A stretch of DNA of 64,000 nucleotides from Alopecurus myosuroides (taxonomy: Eukaryota; Streptophyta; Magnoliopsida; Poales; Poaceae): the NCBI GenBank assembly GCA_028641055.1, contig CM054062.1:184201958-184265957 (forward strand), in the 5' to 3' direction. Shown here piece after piece: positions 23,303-33,490 of the stretch. The notes beneath the pieces are model-generated. The model saw only the letters and a list, made by a program, of their open reading frames with translations. It did not search any database and was not told the origin of the DNA. The position numbers were made by a program, and so were the translations under genes. How positions within the stretch are numbered: position 1 is the stretch's first letter; every line of letters begins with the position of its first letter.

Positions 23303-26300
23303 CTAGGTATAGTAGGGACGCAGCTGAGCCACGTTCCATGGTCTCTCCCTTTCTTGCATAGATGAAGTTGTATCAGCGGTGTCATTGACGGTAGCCGACT
23401 CTTCCCTTGCATCTACCAAGTAATACGATCCATTTTGTAGATTCCGGCTTATAATGAACGGTCCTTCCCAACTTGTGTTTTCCTTCCTTTGACTGTACCA
23501 GGCGCAGAACCAGGTCTCCTTCCTGGAAGACCCGGGTTTTCACACGCCGACTATGGTATCTCCTCAGATCCTGCTGGTATATGGCTGATCTCTCCAAAGC
23601 TTGTTCCCTGTGTTCTTCTAACATATCCACGGCGTCCTGCCGGGTCTTCTTGTTCTCCACCTTGACGTAAGCCGACACTCGAGGCGAGTCGTGGATAATA
23701 TCACTCGGTAACACCGCCTCTGCACCATAGACCATGAAAAACGGTGTCATCTGAGTAGATCTGTTAGGTGTGGTGTTAATTCCCCAAACCACTGAAGGTA
23801 ACTCCTCAACCCATGCTCCAGCAGCTCTGATGCATGGGACTCGTAGCCGTGGCTTTAATCCACGAAGTAACTCCTGATTTGCCCTTTCCACTTGTCCATT
23901 AGCTTGTGGATGAGCTACTGAGGCTATGTCAAGCCGGATTCCATTGTTCCCACAGAATTTCTCCATCTCACCTAAGGACATGTTAGTTCCATTGTCCGTA
24001 ATTATGCTGTGAGGGTACCCAAACCGATAGATAATCCTTTTCAGGAACTTGACTGCCGTGATTGCTTCACAATTGGTGACTGGCATAACTTAAACCCACT
24101 TGGTAAATTTATCAATAGCCACCAAGAGATGTGTCTTTTTGCAAGGTGACATGTGGAAGGGGCCAACCATGTCCATACCCCAAACAGCAAACGGCCAGGT
24201 TAAAGGAATTGTTTGCAACTCCATAGCCGGCACATGGATTTGGCGGGCATACATTTGACATCCATCGCACCTTGCCACCAAGCGTTCCGCGTCTGCTAAG
24301 GCTGTGAGCCAGAAGAAACCGTGCCTATATGCTTTGGCCACAAGGGACCTTGTGGATGCGTGATGCCCACAGTCGCCTTCGTGGATCTCTTTCAGGATCT
24401 GCCGACCTTCTTCTGGTGCCACACAGCGCAAAAATACTCTTGCAGCACTCCTTTTATATAACTCCCCATTGATGATGGAATAACCTTTTGCTCGCCTCAG
24501 AATTTGCCTTGCTAGTACCTCTTGCTGTGGTAACTCGCCCCGTGATAGGTAAGCCAAAAACGGCTCTGTCCACTCGGGAACAGTGCGTATTGTGGCTACG
24601 AGCTCCAAATCCGGGTCTTGGTTAGCCACCTCTTCCTCAGACTCGGTTTTAACTGATGGTCGCCATAGCTCGTCCAGAAAGACATTGGGTGGAACCGGCT
24701 CTCTGCGCGAGCCAAGTCTGGCGAGTGCATCTGCTGCCTCGTTCTTTCTTCTATCTATATGCTCCACCACATACCCGGAAAAACACCCGGCAACCCTGTC
24801 CACCTCTCTGCGGTATGCTGCCATAGTTGCATCTTTTCTATCCCAGGTTCCCGAGACCTGCTGTACCACAAGGTCCGAATCTCCATAGCATCGTATCCTC
24901 TTAATGTTCATCTCCTTGGCTATCTTCAATCCATGCAATAATGCCTCATATTCGGCCACGTTGTTGGAACAATCAAAGTGAATCTGTAACACGTAGCTCA
25001 ACTTGTCTCCTTTGGGTGATGTGAGCACCACTGCAGCTCCTGATCCCTCGTATTGCTTGGAACCATCAAAGTGCATTATCCAAGACTCGGAACTTGGAGT
25101 CATTGTGGGCATGCCTGTGTGAGTCCAATCATTAATGAAATCAACTAGAGCTTGAGATTTGATTGCTGACCTGGGCTCGTAGTTGATATGATAATCTCCC
25201 ATCTCGATCGCCCACTTGGCTATTCTACCTGTTGCATCCGAGTTTCTGATGATATCCGACATTGGTATAGAGCTAACCACTGTTATGGGGTGTTCCTGAA
25301 AATATGGCTTCAATTTCCGGCTGGCCATGAAGACCCCGAAAACCAGCTTCTGCCAATGTGGGTAGCGCTGCTTTTCCTCCGATAATACCTCACTGGCATA
25401 ATAAACCGGCCTCTGAACCGGGTGATCTTTCCCATCCTCCTTGCGTTCAACAACAACCACCGCGCTAACCGCCCGGGGCCCGGCTGCGACGTACAATAAC
25501 ATGGGTTCTTAGGACCCGGGGCTGCTAGGACTGGTGCCTCAGATAGCTGCTTCTTTAGTGCCTCGAACGCCTCATCCGCATCTTGGTCCCAAAAGAATTT
25601 ATCAGATTTCCTCAAGAGCCGGTACAAGGGTATTGCCTTCTCTCCGAGTCTTGATATAAACCGGCTCAGCGCTGCTACACACCCTGTAAGCTTCTGAACA
25701 TGCTTCAGGTTTTCCGGCTTTTTCAGACTCTGGATAGCTTTGATTTTATCCGGATTTGCCTCAATCCCTCTCTCTGAAACGATAAAGCCGAGTAACTTCC
25801 CTGCTGGAACTCCAAACACACACTTTGTCGGGTTAAGTTTCATCTGGTATCTTCTCAGATTCTTGAATGTTTCCTTTAGATCATCAATAAATGTCTCCGC
25901 TTTTCTGGTCTTGATCACCACATCATCCACATAAGCATGAACGTTGCGTCCGATTTGGTCCTCAAAGCACTTCTGAATGCACCGTTGATAGGTTGCGCCA
26001 GCGTTCTTCAATCCAAAAGTCATGGTCTTGTAACAAAAGGCCCCAAAAGGGGTTATGAACGACGTTTTCTCCCAGTCCCCCTTCTTGAGCTTGATCTGAT
26101 GATACCCGGAATATGCATCCAGGAAACATAATAAGTCACTTCCAGCCACTGCATCTATGATCTGATCAATCCTTGGAAGGGCAAACGGGTCCTTTTGGCA
26201 ATGCTTGTTGAGACTCGTGTAATCTATGCACATCCTCCATTCATTACTCTTTTTCATCACGAGAACCGGATTTGCCAACCAGTCCGGGTGAAATACTTCC

Positions 26301-27239
26301 ATGATAAAGCCGGTTGTCAATAGCCGAGCAATTTCCTCCCCTATAGCTCTTCTTCTTTCCTCATTCATTTTTCTCAGGCCCTGCTTCACAGGCCTGGACT
26401 TGGGATCAACGTGCAAGCTATGTTCCGCTAACTCTGTAGGAATACCCGGCATATCGCTGGGTGTCCAAGCAAAAACGTCTTGATTTGAACGAATGGACTC
26501 CACTAGTGCTTTTTCCTGCTCATTGTCCAGGTTAGATCCTATAGCAAATTTCTTGGAGGAATCACCTTCGACAAAGGCCACCATCTTGGTATCCTGTGCT
26601 GCCTTGAATTTCGCTCGCTCATCCTCCGTATTTGGCCTTTTTAATGCTGTTCTGTCATCCGGGTCTACTTGAGACCGATAATACTTGAGCTCCTCCTTTC
26701 TACAGGCTTGTTCTACCATTGCCGCGTCTCCTTCGTCACACTCAGCCGCTATATCCCGGCTCCCATGTATGGTGATGGTCTGCTTAGGACCCGGGATTTT
26801 TAGCTGTAGGTACACGTAACACGGCCTGGCCATGAACTTGGCGTAAGCCGGCCTTCCAAATAGCGCGTGATAAGGGCTGCGCAACTTTACCACTTCGAAC
26901 GTGAGCCACTCCACCCGGAAATTATCCTTTGATTCTCCAAAAGCAACCTCCAAGGTAATCTTTCCTTCAGGGCACGCCGAGTGACCCGGGACAATCCCGT
27001 GAAAAACTGTTGAACTTTTCTGTAGCTGAGACTCCTTGAGACCCATACGTAAGAAAGTTTCCCAATATAGGATGTTGATGTTCCTTCCGCCGTCCATTAA
27101 GACCTTTTTCAGCTCATAACCATTAATCTGTGGCGCAACCACCAATGCTAGGACTCCCGGGTGTTCTATCCTTTCCGGGTGATCTCTTCTGCTCCATGTT
27201 ACATCTTGCTCCGACCACCTCAGGTATCTCGGGACAGCC
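23303..27239 (-). pseudogene. Gypsy1 protease-RT-RNase H-integrase, broken
   Basis: On the minus strand the frames give, in order: a protease with MDGGR where DGGS is expected (about 27093, possible active-site damage); RT with FLDAYSGYHQIKL and the catalytic YVDD (25912-25940); the first RNase H; and a second, plant-type RNase H with HFDGS (about 25070), AEYEA and GDSDLV. Integrase follows with an HHCC zinc motif (24240-24390), DMVGPF (24165-24182), TDNGTN (about 23990) and QVERAN (about 23885). Breaks: a 1-nt frameshift near 25505; a stop at 24087-24089 in the integrase core where glutamate is expected after KFTKWV; and a frameshift near 23470, after which the frame reads to RPWNVAQLRPYY and a stop at 23303. 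It cannot make a full polyprotein. Confidence 0.85.
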
Positions 27240-30003
27240 GAGGAGACCGAGTTTACTGCCTTTTTTAGTATCTTTCTATCCTTGTTAGAAGTTCTTGTAA
27301 TGTGAACGTGGTACTGGCCCAATTGCTTGGGGTTGGCTTGGAAACCTCCAGCTCCTCCCTGATTGTTACCCGGATTGCCACCTCCCGGGTTTCCTGCTGG
27401 GGGTGGGCCATTGCCCGGGTTACCACCTGGACCCGGCCCTGCTCCCCGACCTGCACCTCGCATAGCCTTATTTACTTCCTCGTTCTTCCATCTCTGTAGA
27501 TCCACACACTGCTCCAATGAGTGGTTAGCCGGCCTTCCGTTCCTGCTGTGCTTTGGGCACGCCATTCTGAAAATATCCCAGTTATTACCCGGCCTTGGTG
27601 GCCCTTGATAGTTTCCTCCATTATGGTTTCCTCCGTTGAAATTTCCTTCTGCTCTGGGTCTCGAAGACCCGGCTTCTGTGTTGCCGACAAACTCGGAACT
27701 CCCCTCAAACGGGCGTTTATTCTGGTTGTTTCTGTTATTTCCTCCATGGTTACCCGGCGCAGATCCATTGCCGGTTCTTCCATTATTACCCGTGTTTGCT
27801 TTTGCTTTCTTGTCATCAACATCCTCTTCCGTGGTATCCGTAGCAGTGTGTTTGTTGCACGCATCCATTAGCTCTCCCATCGTAACCTCTGAAGCATTCC
27901 GACTAGATTTCATGCGAGTTAACTTCTGCAAAAAGGTGTGTACTTGCATGTCTTGGCCATAGCTTGCAACGCGTCCTTTGGCTGGATATCTGTAGATGAA
28001 TGAAGTATCTCCATAACCCGGCGCACCCAGCTGCGCGCCGACTCTCCCTTCTTTTGCACACACCGTTTTAGATCGTCGATAGTGAACAACTTCCTGCATG
28101 TTCCGTGAAAGTGCTTGATAAACGCAGTTTTCAATTCACTCCAAGATTTGATAGATCCTTCAGGTAAATTGTTGAACCACAACTTTGCTGCTCCTTCTGA
28201 CATCATTAAGTACATGAACTTGGCTTGAAGATTTTCAGATGCGTTGTGAATCGACATAGCCATCTCATAACTGCTCAACCATGTTTCTGGATCCATAGTC
28301 GGCTCATAAATCACTACTTTACCCGGTTCCTTGAATTTATCCGGGTAAGGTTCAGCCCTGATGTTATCCGACAGACACTTGGGCCCAGCGAGATTAGTCG
28401 GTACTGGCCTCACCCGGGAAACATGCGATCCTGCGGGGGGGTACGGCTGGACGTGGCGCTGCTGCTGGTCCGTGCACCGCAGACCCGGCCGTGGCTCGCC
28501 TGGCTCTGGAACTATCCACAATAGCTTGTGCTGCTGATACTGCTGGTGCTGCCTGAACGCGGGGAGGAGGCGGCATTTGCTGCTGCTCTGCCCTCCGTCG
28601 TGCTGAACTTGTTTGAATGTTGCCGGTGTTGCCCTGATGCCGGCTGATATATGGCGTCCCATGCGTTCCACTCGTGTTATCCGGATAATTTACTTGATGT
28701 GCCACTTCCGTGCGTAATAGATCTATCGCCCGCCGGGTATCCTCCACGTGGGGTGACTCTCTTACGGGGATCCGATTCAATGCGATTGTTGCTGCGTATA
28801 CGTTGTCCATGGGGTTGTTGAAGTGACCTGGCGGCGTGCGAAATCGTGATGGTGGTGGTGGTGGTACTGTATTGCCGGCAGTGACCCCAGTATGCAATGT
28901 GGGTAACCCGGCCTGCACGTTTGCCGGCTGTCCTCCTCCAGTTGCGGGCTGAGGTACAGTTCCTTGGTTTGCGGCTGGGATTGGTTGATCCTGAGGTGTG
29001 ATGAATAATGCGGCCGGGTTTATGACTCCACCCATTGCCGGTAATCTAGTCTGATGTCTTTGGTGCACCCTGGTTGTCTCTTCCCGGAGCCGGTTCTCCA
29101 ATGCATCCAGCTCACGTTGGCGCGTGGCTATCCCTTGCTTTTCTGCTTCCACTTCTCTCCTCTGTTGCTCCAATGCACGACGGGCTACATCCAGATCCCT
29201 AGCCCGTGCCGCTGCGTTCTCCGGGGTTATGACTGTGGCTAACACGGTGGGATCCAGAATCATGTTGTTATTGAACAGGGCCGGGTGTTGTGGATTTGAA
29301 GGACCCGCCCCTGGCGTCCGGTTCGCCAGATACCCGAACATGTTCGCCTGCAACTCGCTATCCGCCGCTCGGCTGGTAACTGAAGCCGACTCTCCGTCAA
29401 CCCGGGCCAGAACCGGATTTCCGTTAGTCGGGTTTTGCTGCTGGGCCAATGCTCGCGCTGCTCCGACCGCGGCCGTAGTCACATCCCCCTGATTGAGATT
29501 GGTTGCAGGGGCCGTGTAGACAGCGACCTGGCGCACGATGCTTGGCGTGGATTCATATTCTTCCTCATCACAACTATCCTCCTCGTACCGGTCCTCCAGC
29601 AGGTGGAGGATAGACTCGGTATCATCTTCTCTTATGACCCGGCCACGCGGGGTCCATGCCGGCTCCTCCGGCTGTTCCCTCTTCGTGATGGGCTCTTCTA
29701 TCGGATCCACCGTCCCGACCGATTCTTCTCCATCAGACTGAACAAGGGTGGCCTCCCCTGTCACAGAATCAAATCCAAAATCGTTAGGGATTGAACCGGA
29801 TGTACGTACCATGCCGATGAAGATGTTGACCCGGCCGATTGTCACGACAGATCCGGATTCGAGCAGATCCGACTCTGGCCCCCAGCCAAAATCGTCCACC
29901 ATCTTCTCTCCTTCGGGGCTGGTGTAGATCTCGCTGATGACAAGGTTCTTCATGTTCTCCCAAGCTTCTCCCGTGATGTAAACACCTTTGGACGCAGGAC
30001 CCA
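27240..30003 (-). pseudogene. Gypsy1 gag, frameshifted
   Basis: The start is the ATG at 30003, which lies inside the primer-binding site (TGGCGCCCACCATGGG). The first ~520 residues are a low-complexity region including a long charged helix (about 29230-29060) with repeated REL/RR segments. The capsid-like core follows (about 28350-27960, with NLPEGSIKSWSELKTAF). A zinc-knuckle-like CX2HX8HX4C motif lies at about 27509-27562, with Asn/Gly-rich linkers. Two 1-nt frameshifts break it: near 28433-28440 in a run of G, and near 27935 in a run of A/T. Both lie in homopolymers, so indels (or assembly error) are the likely cause. Confidence 0.8.
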
Positions 30004-30017
30004 TGGTGGGCGCCAAC

Positions 30018-30482
30018 TGTCGTGGGATAATCACGGCAGACGTTACCGGGGGTAACTTATCTTGGGGCAATTCGACTCTGGTGTTTGGGAGAGGGTTTAG
30101 CTCAAGGGAAACCATGGTGATATGCGACCTGGTAGCCGTCAATCGAGTCGCCGAGTCTCCGATCGGAATATATTATCTCAACTCTCGTGTTACAAAGGAT
30201 ACTCGAATATCTCGTGATCGTGTGATTGTCTCTAATCTAACCCTAGGGGCCGGCTTATATAATATCCGGACCCCCTGGCTTACTATCCAAGGCATACTCG
30301 GAGTCCTACCTGGACACCGCTACAAACCCTAAATTTCCTTATCGGAACCCACAATCCGGGTTACGAGGCCTACACTCTTGGGCCTTCTAGAAACTCCTTT
30401 TCCCTAAGCCGGGTCTTGCGCAGCGCCCTTTGGGCCGAGTTACACCTTGGCGTTGGCCTACCGGGTTATCATCCCTCCATCA
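30018..30482 (-). repeat. 5' LTR of Gypsy1
   Basis: On the minus strand the LTR would run from TGATGGAGGG (30482) to CCACGACA (30018), followed by GT and the primer-binding site. Length is 465 bp. A TATA box, TATATAAG, lies at 30254-30261 on the minus strand. The 3' terminus matches that of Gypsy2 (CCACGACA). The outer boundary is inferred from where family E sequence resumes (30483); no second LTR is available to confirm it. Confidence 0.65.
30254..30261 (-). promoter_or_regulatory. TATA box in Gypsy1 LTR
   Basis: Minus-strand TATATAAG within the LTR, ~235 bp upstream of the LTR end. It is a good match to the grass consensus. The position suggests transcription starting ~30 bp further on, so U3 is about 220-260 bp and R-U5 about 200 bp. 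Confidence 0.6.
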
Positions 30483-30883
30483 AGGGGAAGATAAGGAGGG
30501 GAGGAGGGGACCATGGCCAGCTGGTGGTGCGGTGGTGGGAAGGAGAAAGCGACAGGAGGGGAGAAGGTTCACGCTGTCCTCGTGCTTGTTCGTACAGAGA
30601 AGAAGGTGGGCTGGTTTAGCTTGATGGCCTGGCCCTAGCCTGGGCTGTTAGCCCAGTTAGGTGGGCTGCTCTCTCTTAAAACGTTTTGTTTTTCCAGAAA
30701 TTGTTTAGGTAAAAAATATAAAAATAGATTTATGCTTTAAACAAATTATAGAAATTTTGGAGAATGGGATTTTGATGAATTTCAAATAATTTGCAAGTTT
30801 TAAATGTATGATGATGCATCATGTAATGCGATGCAAAAGAAAAACAACAAGCAAATCTAATTGGGAAAACCCCGGGTGTTACA
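30483..30883 (-). repeat. 5' end of the family E 5' LTR
   Basis: This segment matches 9188-9588 with about ten differences, including CCCCGGG against CGCGGG near the terminus. It begins TGTAACACCC on the minus strand at 30883 and is followed by the CACAT duplication. It is the distal part of the 5' LTR, separated from 10066-10430 by nested elements and a deletion. Confidence 0.85.
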
Positions 30884-31121
30884 CACATGAAGATGATGAG
30901 GCTCATTGAAGTACTATGTTTCTGTTGTTCAACTCTGTATTCATGCTAGCCTTGAGCTATGCAAGTGGTAAAATAGTTTTGTAACTCTGGATCATGCGAG
31001 TTAATAAAGATTTTAACGCATTTGCAGATATTTCATTCTTGTACTGTGGTGCTAGCAGTTGATCCAGGGACTAGCACAATAACACAAAGTTCTTGCATTA
31101 TTTAAATGTGGGAACGCTACA
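30884..31121 (+). repeat. Family F LTR, left copy, segment 2 (3' end)
   Basis: This continues the family F LTR interrupted at 6118 and matches 51364-51600 in inverted orientation. Similarity ends exactly after AACGCTACA in both copies, which fits an LTR terminus (TGTA...TACA) when compared with the F start at 58416. No primer-binding site follows, so it is a solo or 3' LTR inserted in the copia pol. Confidence 0.75.
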
Positions 31122-32585
31122 TCTTCGTTCTTGCGTAGAAACTTGGTCAACAATAGGAGGGTCTTGAACTTGTTCTTGGATTGGTGCATCACTTGATCCC
31201 TTGGCATGATCTTCCAATGTATATGAGGGATCCACTTGAGTAGAGCAGAGTTCTTCTCGAGTAGCCACAGGGTGTCCCTCAATGGGGCGAAAAAATTTGA
31301 CGGACATTCTTCCTATGGCTTCTTGAGGTATTTCAACGTCTACATTTGAAACACGAAAATGCCCAACTTGGGAGCTATCATTTTCTTAGAACACCACACT
31401 ACTAGATTCAATGAAAATTTGTGAGGCCTTTTCAAAGACTCTATAAGTGTGGGATTCAGCACCATAACCAACAAATGTACCCTCAATAGTTTTATCTTGA
31501 AATTTAGACAAACGAACACCTCGGATCAAATAGAAACACTTACAACCGAAGACACGGAAGTAGGATATGTTGGGTTTGTTGCCGGTGAGAATCTCATATG
31601 GAGTCTTCATTAATCCCTTGCGAATGTAGAGATGGTTTGACGAGTGACAAGTGGTGGAGATGGCTTCGGCCCAAAGATATTGGGGAGAGTTAAACTCCGC
31701 CAACATGGTCCTAGCCATATCCATTAGAGTCTGATTCTTCCTCTCGGCTACACCATTTTGTTGAGAGGTATATGCAGCGGAATATTGATAATGAATACCC
31801 TCTTCACTAAGGAACTCATTAAGGGTGTAGTTCTTGAACTTGGAGCCATTATCACTCCGAATAGCCAAGGTAGGAAGATTGTGTTGGCGTTGCACTTGGT
31901 TGGACAAGTCGATGATGGTTTCTTGAGTCTTGCTCTTCAACTTGAAGAAATAAATCCATGTGTATCTCGAATAGTTATCCACTATCACCAAGCAATACTT
32001 CTTGCCTCCAAGACTTGCATCGGGCACGGCACCAAAGATATCAACATGGAGAAGCTCCAAGATCCTCATTGATGGGATAATTGTCTTGCTTGGATGTGAA
32101 GAATCATGGATCTTGCCTTCAACACAACCCATACACACACAATATTTGGCAAAGGAAACATTTTATTTTAGTCCGAGGATGTGACCACGCTTGTGGAGAC
32201 TTTGAAAAGTTCTCATGCTGACATGGGATAAGCAGTGATGCCACAAACACCCCACGTCGGCCTTACCAAAGTGACACATCATTTCAGTGTTGGTTGACTT
32301 CGAAAAGTATACTATATACAACTCATTTTCGACATGCCCAATGAAAGCAACATTGAGAGACTTGCTCCACATGATGATCACCTTGTTAGTATCAAAGAAG
32401 ATGGAAAAAACCCATCTTACCTAAAGCACGAATTGAAATCAAATTGAAACCAAGGGATTCCACAAGCATGACATTTTCAAGGGTGATATTAGGAGCAACA
32501 ACCACCTTGCTGAAACCCTTTACCTCATATTTGACTTATCTCCAAAAGTGACAGTTGCTTGATTTATATTTGGTTTCAACATCAT
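31122..32585 (-). pseudogene. SIRE/Maximus-like copia pol fragment (GAG-pre-integrase, integrase)
   Basis: On the minus strand, after the Gypsy2 insertion site, the frames give a protease remnant (VTFGD, 32540), a GAG-pre-integrase motif (HHCLSHVSMRTFQSLHKRGHILGLK region, about 32250-32160), and a clean integrase reading 32138-31386. Integrase features are LHVDIFG (first Asp), IRSDNGSKF (second Asp) and QQNGVAERKN (Glu), the copia D,D,E pattern. After 31386 the frame continues into the linker before RT and is cut at 31121 by the family F LTR; RT and RNase H are outside the window. Stops and frameshifts in 32160-32585 make it non-functional. Confidence 0.85.
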
Positions 32586-33470
32586 TGTCGGGGGGTTACC
32601 CCCGAGTAGGGTAAAGGCAAGTGGTAAAGGCAACAATCAGAAGAGAAGTTTGGTCGAGTAGCCGCCTACCCGGTACTTGCTACCCGGTCGACTGCTACTC
32701 GGTCTCACAAAAAGATGACCAGAAGGAGATATCAAGCAAGTTACATCTGTTCGAGTAGAAGAGTTGGCCCGAGTAAAACTGGCGGGAACCTACTCGGGCC
32801 AGAAGTCAAAGGAGCCGTTCTGACACAGGATCCCACGTATCCCGGGTCCGTACTTGGCACTGTTCATAGCACTGTTCATCTGGGGACGGCGTGCCTGACA
32901 GCGACAGTGTGTCAGCAGGGCGTCGCAGGATAGGGGGGACCTACTCTGGGTTCGCACAGTGATAACAGACTGGTTACTTGGTTTTGCCCAACGACTTTCT
33001 GCATCAGGACAAGCTTAGAAGCCAAAGCTGTCAGCGGGAACTCGGAAGAAGGACGGTGTGCACACAATGTCGACACTTGTTGTATTTGGCTGTATCCGGC
33101 AGGGCACCAGGTATATAAGGTGCCCAGCTGCCTCCTGCACGAGGCACGACGTTCACAAGGAAGCATTACTAGAACTCACGTAGAGATTCTTGACCTAATC
33201 CTACCCGGAGATAGAAGAGTGGCTACTCGGTAGCAAGAACATTTGTACTGTGGCTACTCGGTGAGACACCAGAATACATAAAGAAAGGCAGGAGTAGGGG
33301 TTTTACCTCCTCACGAGGGCCCTGAACCTGGGTAGATCGTGTTGTTTGCAGTGTTTGATCTTCACCTCACGCGTCTATTCGTCGCGTGATCCCTCCCCGA
33401 GCGCCTCCAGCGTCCTTCGTCCCCACATCTTTAGCCATCCTATGGCATCTGCCGTGACACCACCACGACA
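32586..33470 (+). repeat. 5' LTR of Gypsy2
   Basis: 885 bp from TGTCGGGGGGTTACCCCC, a palindromic start, to CACCACGACA. It contains many TACTCGG/TACCCGG words. A TATA box TATATAAG lies at 33112-33119. The matching copy is 47123-48007. Confidence 0.95.
33112..33119 (+). promoter_or_regulatory. TATA box in Gypsy2 5' LTR
   Basis: TATATAAG within GGTATATAAGGTGCC; the same box occurs in the 3' LTR (47649-47656). It places the start of the genomic RNA near 33145-33150, giving a U3 of ~560 bp and R-U5 of ~325 bp. Confidence 0.7.
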
Positions 33471-33472
33471 GT

Positions 33473-33490
33473 TGGCGCCCACCATGGGGC
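33473..33490 (+). other. Primer-binding site overlapping the gag start
   Basis: TGGCGCCCACCATGGGGC begins two bases after the LTR end (GT spacer). The same core is used by Gypsy1 on the other strand. The gag ATG (33484-33486) lies within it, so the 5' end of the coding sequence is constrained by tRNA pairing. I did not determine which tRNA it matches. Confidence 0.75.

Larger units (their letters stand above)
22487..30482 (-). mobile_element. Gypsy1: decayed Tat-lineage gypsy element, 3' end lost
   Basis: Read on the minus strand: a 465-bp 5' LTR (30482-30018), a primer-binding site containing the gag start, gag, protease, RT, two RNase H domains and integrase (to 23303), then ~800 bp of non-coding sequence to the AATAG site. 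The same element probably continues at 11147-11601. The dual RNase H order and the TGGCGCCCACCATGGG primer site point to the Tat lineage. No 3' LTR resembling TGTCGTGGG...CATCA is present on the left, so that end was deleted. The element lies inside the family E 5' LTR; the right junction is at 30482/30483. Confidence 0.75.
6119..30883 (-). mobile_element. Family E non-autonomous LTR retrotransposon (minus), carrying nested insertions
   Basis: The outer ends are TGTGACGCCCC (6119) and GGTGTTACA (30883), flanked by the 5-bp direct repeat CACAT at 6114-6118 and 30884-30888. Family F sequence reads continuously across the site once the insert is removed, which confirms the boundaries. The order on the minus strand is: 5' LTR start (30883-30483), nested elements, 5' LTR end (10430-10066), primer-binding site, a 477-bp internal region, and the 3' LTR (9588-6119). 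Both surviving pieces of the 5' LTR differ from the 3' LTR by roughly 2.5-3% by eye, so they probably belonged to one LTR. No gag or pol remains, so movement must have used proteins supplied in trans. Confidence 0.8.
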
